The notes beneath the pieces were generated by a model, which did no database searches, was not told the DNA's origin, and saw nothing but the letters and a program-made list of their open reading frames with translations. Positions 16,279 through 24,541 of a stretch of DNA of 35,386 bases are shown here, in pieces. A program made the translations under genes and the position numbers. Each line of letters begins with the position of its first letter. Position 1 is the first letter of the stretch. The DNA is taken from contig JACREU010000059.1 in the NCBI GenBank assembly GCA_016212705.1, positions 1 to 35,386 of the forward strand. Direction: 5' to 3'. The stretch comes from Deltaproteobacteria bacterium. GTDB taxonomy: Bacteria > Desulfobacterota > GWC2-55-46.

Positions 16279-16306
16279 AGTATAGCTCGTTATATGCGCC
16301 TGTCAA
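16279..16306 (-). promoter_or_regulatory. Candidate promoter for the DUF948-ytxH operon
   Basis: TTGACA (16306-16301), a 16-base spacer and TATACT (16284-16279) on the minus strand. The match is strong. The predicted start would leave a leader of only a few bases before the ATG at 16264 and would touch its ribosome site, so the exact start needs mapping. Confidence 0.45.
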
Positions 16307-16494
16307 GGCTGCGGAAAACAGGCCGCGTCTGAAAACATTTTAAATCCACCTGGTTAAAAGGGACCGGCCGGCTGTCCCTCCGCCTTGAATAAGTATATGC
16401 CTATACTTCGGAATTTCAAGGGATATAATTTAAGGATTTTTTGATTTCAGCCGCCTTGATGATAAAAACCCACCAATCTTCTCAACTTTTTCAG

Positions 16495-16524
16495 TTGACA
16501 TTTCTCATGTACTTCGGCTACAAT
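16495..16524 (+). promoter_or_regulatory. Strong sigma70-type promoter
   Basis: A consensus TTGACA (16495-16500), an 18-base spacer and TACAAT (16519-16524). It drives the small exported protein at 16664 through a leader of about 130 nt. The leader (16531-16663) contains a run of seven T but no convincing stem before it. Between 16307 and 16494 I see nothing else that can be supported. Confidence 0.65.
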
Positions 16525-16663
16525 TATTGTGCGGTCGCAATTGGTCCTGGCTGTAAGCTGGCCGGGTCTGATAGAGGATCAATCTAATCTTTTTTTAATC
16601 CGTCTTATCTTATAATTACAGCGCGTACACGACGAGCGCCATAAAAAAGAAGGGGGCCGGGAG

Positions 16664-17059
16664 ATGCAAAAAATCAAGAGGATCTCAGCGCTTGCCCTGG
16701 TATTTACCCTCCTTACCTTCTCTGTGGCCAGGGCCGAGGACGTTATGCAACAGACGATGAGGGACGCGATCTACGGCGGCGTAGTCGGGGCCCTTGTCGG
16801 CGCGGCGGTGCTCCTTCTTACTGACAACCCGGACGATCATTTGGGCTACATCCCGACCGGGGCGGGCGTAGGCGTACTCGCTGGCGTAGCCTACGGGGTA
16901 GCGACATCAGGCATGATGATCACTTCTTCAGCCGCCGAGGTCGAGGACGGCAAGATTACCTTCAATATGCCGACGATAAAGAAGGAAAAGGTATACGACG
17001 AGATAGCTAACAGGTACGAGGAAATCGAGCAGGTCGACCTCATAAGGGTAAAGTTCTGA
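16664..17059 (+). CDS. Small exported protein with glycine-zipper-like segment
   Basis: A 131-residue protein I cannot assign to a named family. A Sec signal peptide is clear (MQKIKRISALALVFTLLTFS, cleavage probably after ARA, about residue 24). The mature part has a glycine-rich hydrophobic stretch, DAIYGGVVGALVGAAVLLLTD (about 34-54). A second glycine-rich stretch, with TGAGVGVLAGVAYGVATSG near 66-84, follows. Both resemble glycine-zipper membrane or amyloid-prone segments. The C-terminal ~45 residues are charged and beta-like. It is monocistronic, with its own consensus promoter and a strong terminator, suggesting sizeable expression. It is likely periplasmic or outer-membrane associated. 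Confidence 0.75.
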   Translation: MQKIKRISALALVFTLLTFSVARAEDVMQQTMRDAIYGGVVGALVGAAVLLLTDNPDDHLGYIPTGAGVGVLAGVAYGVATSGMMITSSAAEVEDGKITFNMPTIKKEKVYDEIANRYEEIEQVDLIRVKF

Positions 17060-17104
17060 GGATTTTAAAAGGATAGCACTACCGAGAATTTATGGTTTGT
17101 AAAA

Positions 17105-17135
17105 GGCCCCGCTCTAAAAGCGGGGCCTTTTTTTT
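17105..17135 (+). terminator. Intrinsic terminator of the small exported protein gene
   Basis: Perfect 8-bp arms GGCCCCGC (17105-17112) and GCGGGGCC (17120-17127), a 7-nt loop and eight T (17128-17135). A textbook terminator. Confidence 0.9.
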
Positions 17136-17186
17136 GGCGGAGGCCGGCGTATGGCGTTGAGGCGCGAGGAGAGGGCTAAGGCCATC

Positions 17187-17220
17187 AAAAAAAACGGCGC
17201 GGCCCCAAGTGGCCGCGCCG
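17187..17220 (-). terminator. Intrinsic terminator of argC
   Basis: Perfect 10-bp arms (17195-17204 and 17211-17220) with a 6-nt loop. The minus strand continues into eight T (17194-17187). It lies 22 bases after the argC stop. Confidence 0.9.
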
Positions 17221-17241
17221 ATGATTGCGGTCTTTTCGCGA

Positions 17242-18276
17242 TCAGATAGAGACGGGCGGGGCGGAGAGCCCTGTCGTCTCCGGGAAGCCTGCCATTATGT
17301 TCATGTTCTGCACGGCCTGGCCGGAGGCGCCTTTCACAAGGTTGTCTATGGCGGATACTATTATCGCCTTTCCCCTCTTTTCATCGACGAATACGCCGAG
17401 GTCGCAGAAGTTCGAGGCCCGGACCTGGCTTATGTCCGGGAACCTCCCCTCGTCCATCACGCGCACAAAGGGCTCTTTTTCATAAAAGGCCCTGTAAAGA
17501 GAGTGCATCTCTTTCATCGATACGCCCTTCGTGAGGTCCACGTAGACCGTTGAGAGTATGCCCCTTGAGACCGGCAGGAGGTGAGGGGTGAAGGTGATGG
17601 ATACTTCCGCCCCGGCTATCGCGCCGAGTTCCTGCTCTATTTCAGGCGTGTGCCTGTGGGAGCCTATCTTGTAGGCCTTGAACCCCTGGGATACCTCTAC
17701 GAACGAGGTATCAAGCGCCGCAGACCTCCCCGCGCCGGATACGCCGCTCTTGGAGTCCACGATTATGGATGAGGCGTCCGCGAGCTTCTCTTTAAGGAGC
17801 GGGGCGAGCGCGAGTATGGCGGAGGTGGGATAACACCCTGGGTTGGCCACGAGCCGCGCGCCCTTAATCTCTTTTCTTTTTAGCTCCGGCAGTCCGTAGA
17901 CGGCCTCCTTTAAGAGCTCCGCGCTCGCGTGCTCTCCGTACCATGCCCTGTAAACCGAGAGGTCGCGGATGCGGAAGTCCGCGCTCAAGTCTATTACGCG
18001 GGAGGACTCAAGGAGCGCCGTCACCGCCCCCTGGGAAACGCCGTGGGGGAGCGCGCTGAAGGCTATGTCGGCTCCGAGGCCCTTCAAGTCCTCAGGCTCG
18101 CTGAATCTAAGCCCGTCGTAGAAGCCCGCGAGCGACGGGAAGACCTCTGCGACGGCCTTTCCCTTGTACTGGCGCGAGGTGGCTTCGATTACCCTCGTAT
18201 CCGGGTGCGTGGCGAGTATCCGGAGGAGCTCGAACCCGGTGTAGCCGCTCCCGCCCACTATGGCGATCTTAAGCAT
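17242..18276 (-). CDS. argC: N-acetyl-gamma-glutamyl-phosphate reductase
   Basis: A 344-residue type 1 ArgC. It reduces N-acetylglutamyl phosphate with NADPH to the semialdehyde in arginine/ornithine synthesis in the cytoplasm. The N-terminal Rossmann motif is IAIVGGSGYTGFELLRIL (4-21). The active-site cysteine is C148 in VANPGCYPTSAIL. The catalytic histidine lies in KIGSHRHTPEIEQEL (about 208-222). SALPHGVSQ and DLSADFRIRD are further family blocks. The ATG at 18276 has a good AAGGAGGG site upstream. No other arg genes are present in the window. It follows the ribosomal-protein operon but is separated from it by that operon's terminator. Confidence 0.95.
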   Translation of the reverse strand: MLKIAIVGGSGYTGFELLRILATHPDTRVIEATSRQYKGKAVAEVFPSLAGFYDGLRFSEPEDLKGLGADIAFSALPHGVSQGAVTALLESSRVIDLSADFRIRDLSVYRAWYGEHASAELLKEAVYGLPELKRKEIKGARLVANPGCYPTSAILALAPLLKEKLADASSIIVDSKSGVSGAGRSAALDTSFVEVSQGFKAYKIGSHRHTPEIEQELGAIAGAEVSITFTPHLLPVSRGILSTVYVDLTKGVSMKEMHSLYRAFYEKEPFVRVMDEGRFPDISQVRASNFCDLGVFVDEKRGKAIIVSAIDNLVKGASGQAVQNMNIMAGFPETTGLSAPPVSI

Positions 18277-18305
18277 TTTGAACCCTCCTTAAAAGGGAGA
18301 GAAAA

Positions 18306-18333
18306 TAAAAAGGGGAGACCTCGCGGTCTCCCC
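18306..18333 (-). terminator. Intrinsic terminator of the rplM-rpsI operon
   Basis: Perfect 9-bp arms GGGGAGACC (18312-18320) and GGTCTCCCC (18325-18333) with a 4-nt loop. The minus strand continues into a T-rich run (18311-18306). It lies about 150 bases after the rpsI stop, so the operon has a long 3' untranslated region. Confidence 0.8.
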
Positions 18334-18489
18334 CTGGTTTCTCTATTTTTCGAACGGCCTGGAGATCCTGTTACGCATCCGGCCCGCGCACTCTCTGCCA
18401 ATCGGGCCGTTGGTTTGTCCTGGTTCCCAAGCGCTTCAACCAACCCCTGTAATAGCGAAGCCCCCAGCCTGACCGCCGCCGGCGGGAGA
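18334..18489 (-). ncRNA. Structured 3' region between rpsI and the operon terminator
   Basis: This 156-nt stretch is non-coding and has stems: CGGCCCG (18380-18386) with CGGGCCG (18403-18409), and GTTGGTT (18409-18415) with AACCAAC (18438-18444). The two stems share a base, so they would have to alternate or stack. It could be a 3'UTR-derived small RNA ending at the 18306-18333 terminator, a decayed repeat, or nothing special. It does not match a tRNA. Confidence 0.3.
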
Positions 18490-18879
18490 TTATCTCTTGG
18501 AGAACTGGAACCTCTTCCTTGCGCCCTTCTGTCCGTACTTCTTTCTTTCCTTCATCCTCGGGTCCCTTGTCAGCAGTCCGGCCTTCTTAAGCACCGCCCT
18601 CAAGGAGGCGTCCGAGACGAGGAGGGCTCTGGCGATCCCGTGCCTTACTGCGCCTGCCTGGCCGGATTCTCCGCCGCCGTCGACGTTCGCCACGACGTTG
18701 AACTTGCCGACGTTGTTGGTGAGTTCGAGCGGCTGTCTTACGATGCCCCTCAAGGTCTCGCGGCTGAAGAAGGCCGCGTAAGCCTTGTCGTTAACGGTTA
18801 TCTCGCCTGCGCCGGGCAGGAGCCTCACCCTCGCAACCGATGTCTTGCGTCTGCCTACTGCGCTGAATACGTCTGCCAT
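18490..18879 (-). CDS. rpsI: 30S ribosomal protein S9
   Basis: A 129-residue uS9, full length. It opens with [21 protein letters not shown] (about 7-27) and ends with the invariant arginine/lysine-rich tail [16 protein letters not shown], which reaches the P-site t[26 protein letters not shown]-type core residues are present (V-A-N-V-D-G-G-G, then Q-A-G-A-V-R-H-G-I). It should be co-transcribed with rplM upstream. The usual short spacer is replaced here by 177 bases containing a MITE-like repeat. Confidence 0.97.
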   Translation of the reverse strand: MADVFSAVGRRKTSVARVRLLPGAGEITVNDKAYAAFFSRETLRGIVRQPLELTNNVGKFNVVANVDGGGESGQAGAVRHGIARALLVSDASLRAVLKKAGLLTRDPRMKERKKYGQKGARKRFQFSKR

Positions 18880-18908
18880 TTCTATGATACCCCCGGTAAT
18901 GTTCGTGT

Positions 18909-19030
18909 CAGGCTACTGAAAAAGCCCATCTGCTTTGTTGTCTTCGTCGCTCTGTCCTGCGGCGTACATACTATGTACGCCTCGTTCCTCGCTCCTTGAC
19001 GCCGAGCATCTGGAGCTTATTTGAAGCCTG
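18909..19030. mobile_element. MITE-like palindromic element between rplM and rpsI
   Basis: A 122-bp non-coding element with imperfect terminal inverted repeats. The left end CAGGCTACTGAAAAAGC and the reverse complement of the right end CAGGCTTCAAATAAGC share their first bases. Both are followed by a C/A-rich stretch and then by ATCTGCT or AGATGCT. At its centre is a perfect palindrome with 9-bp arms and a 1-nt loop (18962-18970 and 18972-18980). There is no coding capacity. It resembles dispersed elements common in deltaproteobacterial genomes. Transcribed, it would fold into one long hairpin inside the rplM-rpsI message. Confidence 0.65.
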
Positions 19031-19056
19031 AATAAAGTTAGATTCTCAGTAGCCAG

Positions 19057-19485
19057 TTATAACGCTAAAGACTCGGGCGACTGCGCCTGGTGCGGGTGCG
19101 CGGCGCCGGAGTAGACCTTGAGCTTCTTGTACATGTCCCTGCCGAGCCTGCCCTTGGGGAGCATGCCCCAGACGGCCTTTTTAAGGGCGTCTTCCGGCTT
19201 TTCCTCGAGGACCTTTCCGAGAGACTTGGCCTTGAGCCCGTTAGGGTCAATGGTGTGGTGGTAGTATATCTTGTCAGTGGACTTGTTCCCCGTAAACCCT
19301 ACTTTTTCCGCGTTGACGACGACGACGAAATCGCCGGTGTCGATGTGGGGGGTGAAGATCGGCTTGTGCTTGCCGCGCAGTATCGCGGCGATGCTGGAGG
19401 CCATCCTCCCGAGGGTCTTGCCGTTTGCGTCCACTAAGAACCACTTTTTTGAATGTACGTCTGTTTTCGGTATAAATGTCTTCAT
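19057..19485 (-). CDS. rplM: 50S ribosomal protein L13
   Basis: A 142-residue uL13, full length. It starts [20 protein letters not shown], followed by [18 protein letters not shown]. It contains [26 protein letters not shown], and [30 protein letters not shown]-type C-terminal residues (split here: [18 protein letters not shown], then [10 protein letters not shown]). It is the first gene of the rplM-rpsI operon. The ATG at 19485 has GGGGA about ten bases upstream, and a good promoter lies just before it. Confidence 0.97.
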   Translation of the reverse strand: MKTFIPKTDVHSKKWFLVDANGKTLGRMASSIAAILRGKHKPIFTPHIDTGDFVVVVNAEKVGFTGNKSTDKIYYHHTIDPNGLKAKSLGKVLEEKPEDALKKAVWGMLPKGRLGRDMYKKLKVYSGAAHPHQAQSPESLAL

Positions 19486-19518
19486 CTCTTAAGTCCCCGT
19501 CTTTATTTTGAATATACA

Positions 19519-19547
19519 AAAATAAATGATTTCAGGTGGTTTGTCAA
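19519..19547 (-). promoter_or_regulatory. Candidate promoter for rplM-rpsI
   Basis: A consensus TTGACA (19547-19542), a 17-base spacer and TATTTT (19524-19519) on the minus strand. The predicted start is about 27 bases upstream of the rplM ATG. Confidence 0.6.
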
Positions 19548-19586
19548 GGTATTTCTGGGAGGATATCTCCGGGCAAGGGGAGGGGG

Positions 19587-20555
19587 CTATTTTTCGTGGC
19601 AGGTCCGGCATACACCCGACCCGGTGTTGCCGCCGACCCTACGCAGGAACTGGCCGTCTGAGCAGTTCTCGCCCGAGCACCAGGTCCACGGTACCCCCTG
19701 TTCGACGTACATGGTGTAGGTCCCTTCGACTTCGTCCCAGCTAAGGTTCTTGAAGTGCGGGTCGTGGCACGATGAGCACTCGACCCTGCCGTCCCGGAGG
19801 AGGTCGGATATCGTGGCGGTGTCGGAGATGAAGCCCTTAACCGCCCAGCGGTTCTGGGCGATATTGCCGGTTGCGTAGCTTGCGGCGGATGAGGCGAGCT
19901 CCGAGGTCAGGTCTATGGAGTTTATGGTCGTGTTCGTGGGCCGGAGGCCCGCCCTGTCAGCGCTGTAGGCGACCGATACCGGGTGGTCGTCCGAGAGGTT
20001 CATCCCGAGCGAGAGCCTCGCCGCGGGGTTGTCAAGGTAGTGGCAGAGGTTGCACGCAAAAGCGCCTGTATCGAATTTATGTAAATAGGTGCCCATGGGG
20101 ACGAATTCGCTGACGATCGGCATGGCGAAGGTCCAGCCCCTGTCAGAGCCGCCGTTCACAACGCCGCCCTTGCCCGGCGCGTTCACTATGTTGTCGAAGG
20201 TCATTACGCCGTCGTGGCAGCTTAAGCACGCGAGCGAGGTAGAGCCGATGTCTGTGTTGTTTACGGTTGAGCCGCCTATCGTCGCGCCGTAGGCGGTGTA
20301 CGAGGTCGGGGCCGATGTCCCGCGGTTCCACATGGGTTTCAAGCCGTTAGTCGTGTTCGTATGATGGGGCGTATGGCAGAATACGCAGATCTCGGTCGTG
20401 GCGGTCGTTCTTAAGACTTTACCCATGGAGCCCATGTTGTGCCTGGATCCGGCTATCCCGCTCGCCGCGAGCCCTGCCGGGTAGTCGTTTACGCCTGCCG
20501 CGAAGGCCTGGGAGGCGAGGAGCACTACCGTGAGAAAAGGCAGGGTCCGCTTCAT
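19587..20555 (-). CDS. Exported multiheme (five CxxCH) cytochrome c
   Basis: A 322-residue periplasmic or outer-surface cytochrome c with five heme-attachment motifs: CVFCH, CLSCH, CNLCH, CSSCH and CRTCH (the last at the C-terminus). It begins with a Sec signal peptide (MKRTLPFLTVVLLASQAFAA). Sequence between the motifs is Gly/Ser/Thr-rich, as in doubled-CxxCH proteins of metal- or sulfur-respiring bacteria. I choose the ATG at 20555; an ATG at 20576 is in frame but would put the signal peptide seven residues in. Neither has a strong ribosome site. It has no cytochrome-c maturation or quinone-oxidase genes nearby. Its leader contains an intrinsic terminator, so expression is probably conditional. 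Confidence 0.88.
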   Translation of the reverse strand: MKRTLPFLTVVLLASQAFAAGVNDYPAGLAASGIAGSRHNMGSMGKVLRTTATTEICVFCHTPHHTNTTNGLKPMWNRGTSAPTSYTAYGATIGGSTVNNTDIGSTSLACLSCHDGVMTFDNIVNAPGKGGVVNGGSDRGWTFAMPIVSEFVPMGTYLHKFDTGAFACNLCHYLDNPAARLSLGMNLSDDHPVSVAYSADRAGLRPTNTTINSIDLTSELASSAASYATGNIAQNRWAVKGFISDTATISDLLRDGRVECSSCHDPHFKNLSWDEVEGTYTMYVEQGVPWTWCSGENCSDGQFLRRVGGNTGSGVCRTCHEK

Positions 20556-20600
20556 GATCTGTAGAATTCCGCGCATATTAAAGCCCCATAGGTATTTTAC

Positions 20601-20643
20601 AAAAAAAATGCCGAAGAGGCCGTCCTTTCGGACGCCTTTCGGC
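20601..20643 (-). terminator. Leader terminator (attenuator) upstream of the cytochrome gene
   Basis: On the minus strand GCCGAAAGGCGTCC, a GAAA loop and GGACGGCCTCTTCGGC form a near-perfect 14-bp hairpin with two single-base bulges (20643-20610). One A and eight T follow (20608-20601). It lies about 95 bases after the predicted transcript start and 46 bases before the cytochrome ATG, so it must be read through for the gene to be expressed. Confidence 0.75.
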
Positions 20644-20694
20644 GATCAGCGCCTTCCAAAACCTTAATACCGCCCTCAGTCTTAAGGTTAAAAC
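20644..20694 (-). promoter_or_regulatory. Putative regulatory leader of the cytochrome gene
   Basis: Upstream of the terminator hairpin the leader forms a perfect 8-bp stem, AACCTTAA with TTAAGGTT, around a GAGGGCGG-rich loop. It also holds a GGC/GCC element (GGCGCTGATCGCC) that competes for the 5' arm of the terminator. This layout is that of a riboswitch or other attenuator, or of a small RNA of about 95 nt. I do not see the GEMM (c-di-GMP/cGAMP) consensus that controls many cytochromes in Geobacter. Confidence 0.45.
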
Positions 20695-20700
20695 GGCCCC

Positions 20701-20729
20701 ATTATAATCCCGGCATTAAAAAAAGTCAA
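20701..20729 (-). promoter_or_regulatory. Strong promoter of the cytochrome leader
   Basis: TTGACT (20729-20724), a 17-base spacer and consensus TATAAT (20706-20701) on the minus strand. It is among the best promoter matches in the window. Confidence 0.7.
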
Positions 20730-20760
20730 CGTTTCTTTAATGAATCATTGAGAAAACATA

Positions 20761-20778
20761 CCTGTACGGAAGTACAGG
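20761..20778. promoter_or_regulatory. CTGT-N8-ACAG palindrome (LexA-box-like) between divergent promoters
   Basis: CCTGTACGGAAGTACAGG has perfect 7-bp arms around GGAA. It fits the CTGT-N8-ACAG form of the gammaproteobacterial LexA box. It lies 7 bases upstream of the ligA -35 and 32 bases from the cytochrome -35, so a dimeric regulator bound here could affect either promoter. Confidence 0.45.
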
Positions 20779-20783
20779 GGTGA

Positions 20784-22901
<2,118 letters not shown>

Positions 22902-22915
22902 GGATTTTAATGAGA

Positions 22916-22935
22916 GCGGGGCTCGTTAGTCCCGC
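22916..22935 (+). terminator. Possible weak terminator after ligA
   Basis: GCGGGGCT, loop CGTT and AGTCCCGC form an 8-bp stem with one G-T pair, 14 bases after the ligA stop. No T-run follows, so termination may need Rho. Confidence 0.35.
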
Positions 22936-23060
22936 CTATCGAAAATATTCAACAGGCGCGGTTCTCCAACCGTTAATCGGTTCGCAATTTTTTCAAACCC
23001 CCGGCTCTGCACAGGTAACTGACTTCTGTTCATTTGTTTCACAAAACGCCTCGCCTATGC

Positions 23061-23136
23061 CGTCATTCCCGAGGTCTTAATCGGGAATCCAGTGATCTTT
23101 AAAAGACACTGGGTTCCCGATTTCGCGGTTATGACA
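23061..23136. repeat. Palindromic dispersed-type repeat (TCATTCCCG...CGGGAATCCAG family)
   Basis: A 76-bp imperfect palindrome. The left arm CGTCATTCCCGAGG...ATCGGGAATCCAGTG pairs with the right arm CACTGGGTTCCCGAT...CGCGGTTATGAC. It belongs by eye to the widespread bacterial repeat type whose ends read GTCATTCCCG and whose core reads GGGAATCCAG. It is non-coding and lies between ligA and the flavin reductase gene (convergent). The flanking 22936-23060 and 23137-23154 hold nothing I can support. Confidence 0.65.
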
Positions 23137-23154
23137 ATCAACGCTAATATCGCG

Positions 23155-23631
23155 CTACTTATAAAACCCCTCCTTGTCATATATAAGCGGCCTTGCCTCG
23201 GGCCTTAATACGTCCCCGTCCACGACCTCCCCTATGATAAGCGTATGGTCTCCGGCGTCATGGTGGGAGCGGACACGGCAGTCCATCCACGCGATGCAGT
23301 CCCTGAGTATCGGAGAGCCAGTTGCCTTGACGTCGTACTCAACCCCCGCGAACTTGTCGGTCTTCCGCCCGGTCTTAAGCCCGAAGCGCTTGCCTGTCGC
23401 CTTTCCGTCCTCGTTGAGGACATTTACGGCGAATACGCCGGACTCGATTATCATGTCGTGCGTAAAGCGCGTTTTTCCAATGGAAACGGTTATCAATGGC
23501 GGGTCGAAGGAGGCCCGCTGGACCCACGCGGCGGTCATGGCGTTGACCTTGCCGCCCGACTTCGTGCTTATTACGAATACCCCGTTCAGTATCCTGTTCT
23601 CGGCGGATGATATCTCGTGTCCTACAGTCAT
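23155..23631 (-). CDS. Flavin reductase-like FMN-binding protein (flavoredoxin type)
   Basis: A 158-residue protein with the flavin reductase-like split-barrel fold that binds FMN. Typical landmarks are NGVFVISTKSGGKVNAMTAAW (about 16-36), PPLITVSIGKTRFTHDMIIESG (44-65) and FAVNVLNED (67-75). HHDAGDHTLIIGEVVDG (123-139) includes the conserved H-x-I/L-x-x-G-x-V ending. It could serve as a flavoredoxin or as the flavin donor for a partner monooxygenase; none is beside it. AAGGAG overlaps the end of the upstream DUF3047 gene, ten bases before its ATG, so they form an operon. Confidence 0.88.
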   Translation of the reverse strand: MTVGHEISSAENRILNGVFVISTKSGGKVNAMTAAWVQRASFDPPLITVSIGKTRFTHDMIIESGVFAVNVLNEDGKATGKRFGLKTGRKTDKFAGVEYDVKATGSPILRDCIAWMDCRVRSHHDAGDHTLIIGEVVDGDVLRPEARPLIYDKEGFYK

Positions 23632-23641
23632 GAGCGGCTCC

Positions 23642-24418
23642 TTAAGGCTTCTTTTTAAGGACTATGTCGTCGTAGTACCCGGTCGCGCTCTCGTTCGTGT
23701 TGTCGGTGTCCGTCATAATGACTATGCCGGTAATCTTAGGCGGCGTGTCGTTGAAGTATCTTTTGTAGTCCTCGTATATGTTCCGCTCTTCATTCAGCCA
23801 CTGCCCAACGAGGGCTGGGCCGCTCTCAACGGCGACCATTACCACGCGGTCGGTGAAGGGGTTTTTTATCGCCTCGCCTTTCTGAAGCTTATTAGCCCAG
23901 ATGTAATTGACGGTGTTGCCCGGGGCCTTCATCCCGTAGACCGCCTCCAGGAGCTTGAACTTGAATTTGTCGAAAGAGGAGGTCTTTTCCGGCTCGTACT
24001 CGAATGTCACGTATACGCGCGCGGCGTAGTCGTCGCCGTCCTTCCTCGTCTCGTCGCCTTTTTTAAGTATCCCCTCGACCTTCCATCTCCATGAGAGTAT
24101 CTCGAAGTCCCTTATCTCTTCTCCCTTGAGCTCCTTGTAGACCGCTGAGGCGGCCCGCGAGCTCTCGGCCTTAAGTATTTTGTTCTCGCCGTCCCTTACG
24201 ACCGTATAGCGGGTCTCTTTCTTCTTCCTCGGCAACAGGAGCTTATTCCAGCCAGAGGGCGCGGAGTCCGGCGTCTCTGCCGAGAAGTCGTCTATGAGGA
24301 GGACTCCGTTGCCCGGAGGCGCGGAAAAGGCAAGGGCGCCGGCCGCGATTAGAACAAGGGCCGAGAGGAGCGAAGCGTAACGCAACTTCAAACGGCTGGA
24401 AGACGGCTTAGGGGTCAT
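23642..24418 (-). CDS. DUF3047 exported protein
   Basis: A 258-residue DUF3047 protein of unknown function with an N-terminal signal peptide or anchor (LLSALVLIAAGALAFSAPPG, about residues 20-39). The mature domain is beta-rich and shows conserved blocks: LLIDDFS, LKAESSRAASAVYKEL, ILSWRWKVEGIL, GDDYAARVYVTFEY, ANKLQKGEAIKNPFTDRVVM, and a C-terminal ITGIVIMTDTDNTNESATGY. It resembles carbohydrate-binding-like jelly-roll folds. I choose the ATG at 24418 because AGAGAGG precedes it and a strong promoter (24480-24508) would start transcription downstream of the alternative start at 24508. It is probably periplasmic and is co-transcribed with the flavin reductase. Confidence 0.85.
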   Translation of the reverse strand: MTPKPSSSRLKLRYASLLSALVLIAAGALAFSAPPGNGVLLIDDFSAETPDSAPSGWNKLLLPRKKKETRYTVVRDGENKILKAESSRAASAVYKELKGEEIRDFEILSWRWKVEGILKKGDETRKDGDDYAARVYVTFEYEPEKTSSFDKFKFKLLEAVYGMKAPGNTVNYIWANKLQKGEAIKNPFTDRVVMVAVESGPALVGQWLNEERNIYEDYKRYFNDTPPKITGIVIMTDTDNTNESATGYYDDIVLKKKP

Positions 24419-24479
24419 TTGCCTCTCTCTGAATGAATTGGTCGGATCAGGCCGATAAACGAAGGCTTCAGATGGGTAG

Positions 24480-24508
24480 ATTTTATATGGAGGGACCTGT
24501 ACAGTCAA
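24480..24508 (-). promoter_or_regulatory. Promoter of the DUF3047-flavin reductase operon
   Basis: TTGACT (24508-24503), a 17-base spacer and TAAAAT (24485-24480) on the minus strand. The predicted start near 24473 rules out translation from 24508. Confidence 0.6.
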
Positions 24509-24541
24509 CCCAATTATAGGGACGGGTTTTGACGGATAGGG

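Noticed and set aside
18258-18443. 61-residue minus-strand frame across the rpsI-argC gap
   Set aside because: It runs through the rpsI terminator hairpin and has no ribosome site or recognisable motif; it is better read as structured non-coding sequence.
18360-18450. tRNA gene
   Set aside because: There is no 7-bp acceptor stem with a TTC/CCA-type T arm; stem spacing does not fit a cloverleaf.
20601-20694. GEMM (c-di-GMP or cGAMP) riboswitch in the cytochrome leader
   Set aside because: The conserved GEMM core sequences are not present on either strand, although the attenuator layout is.
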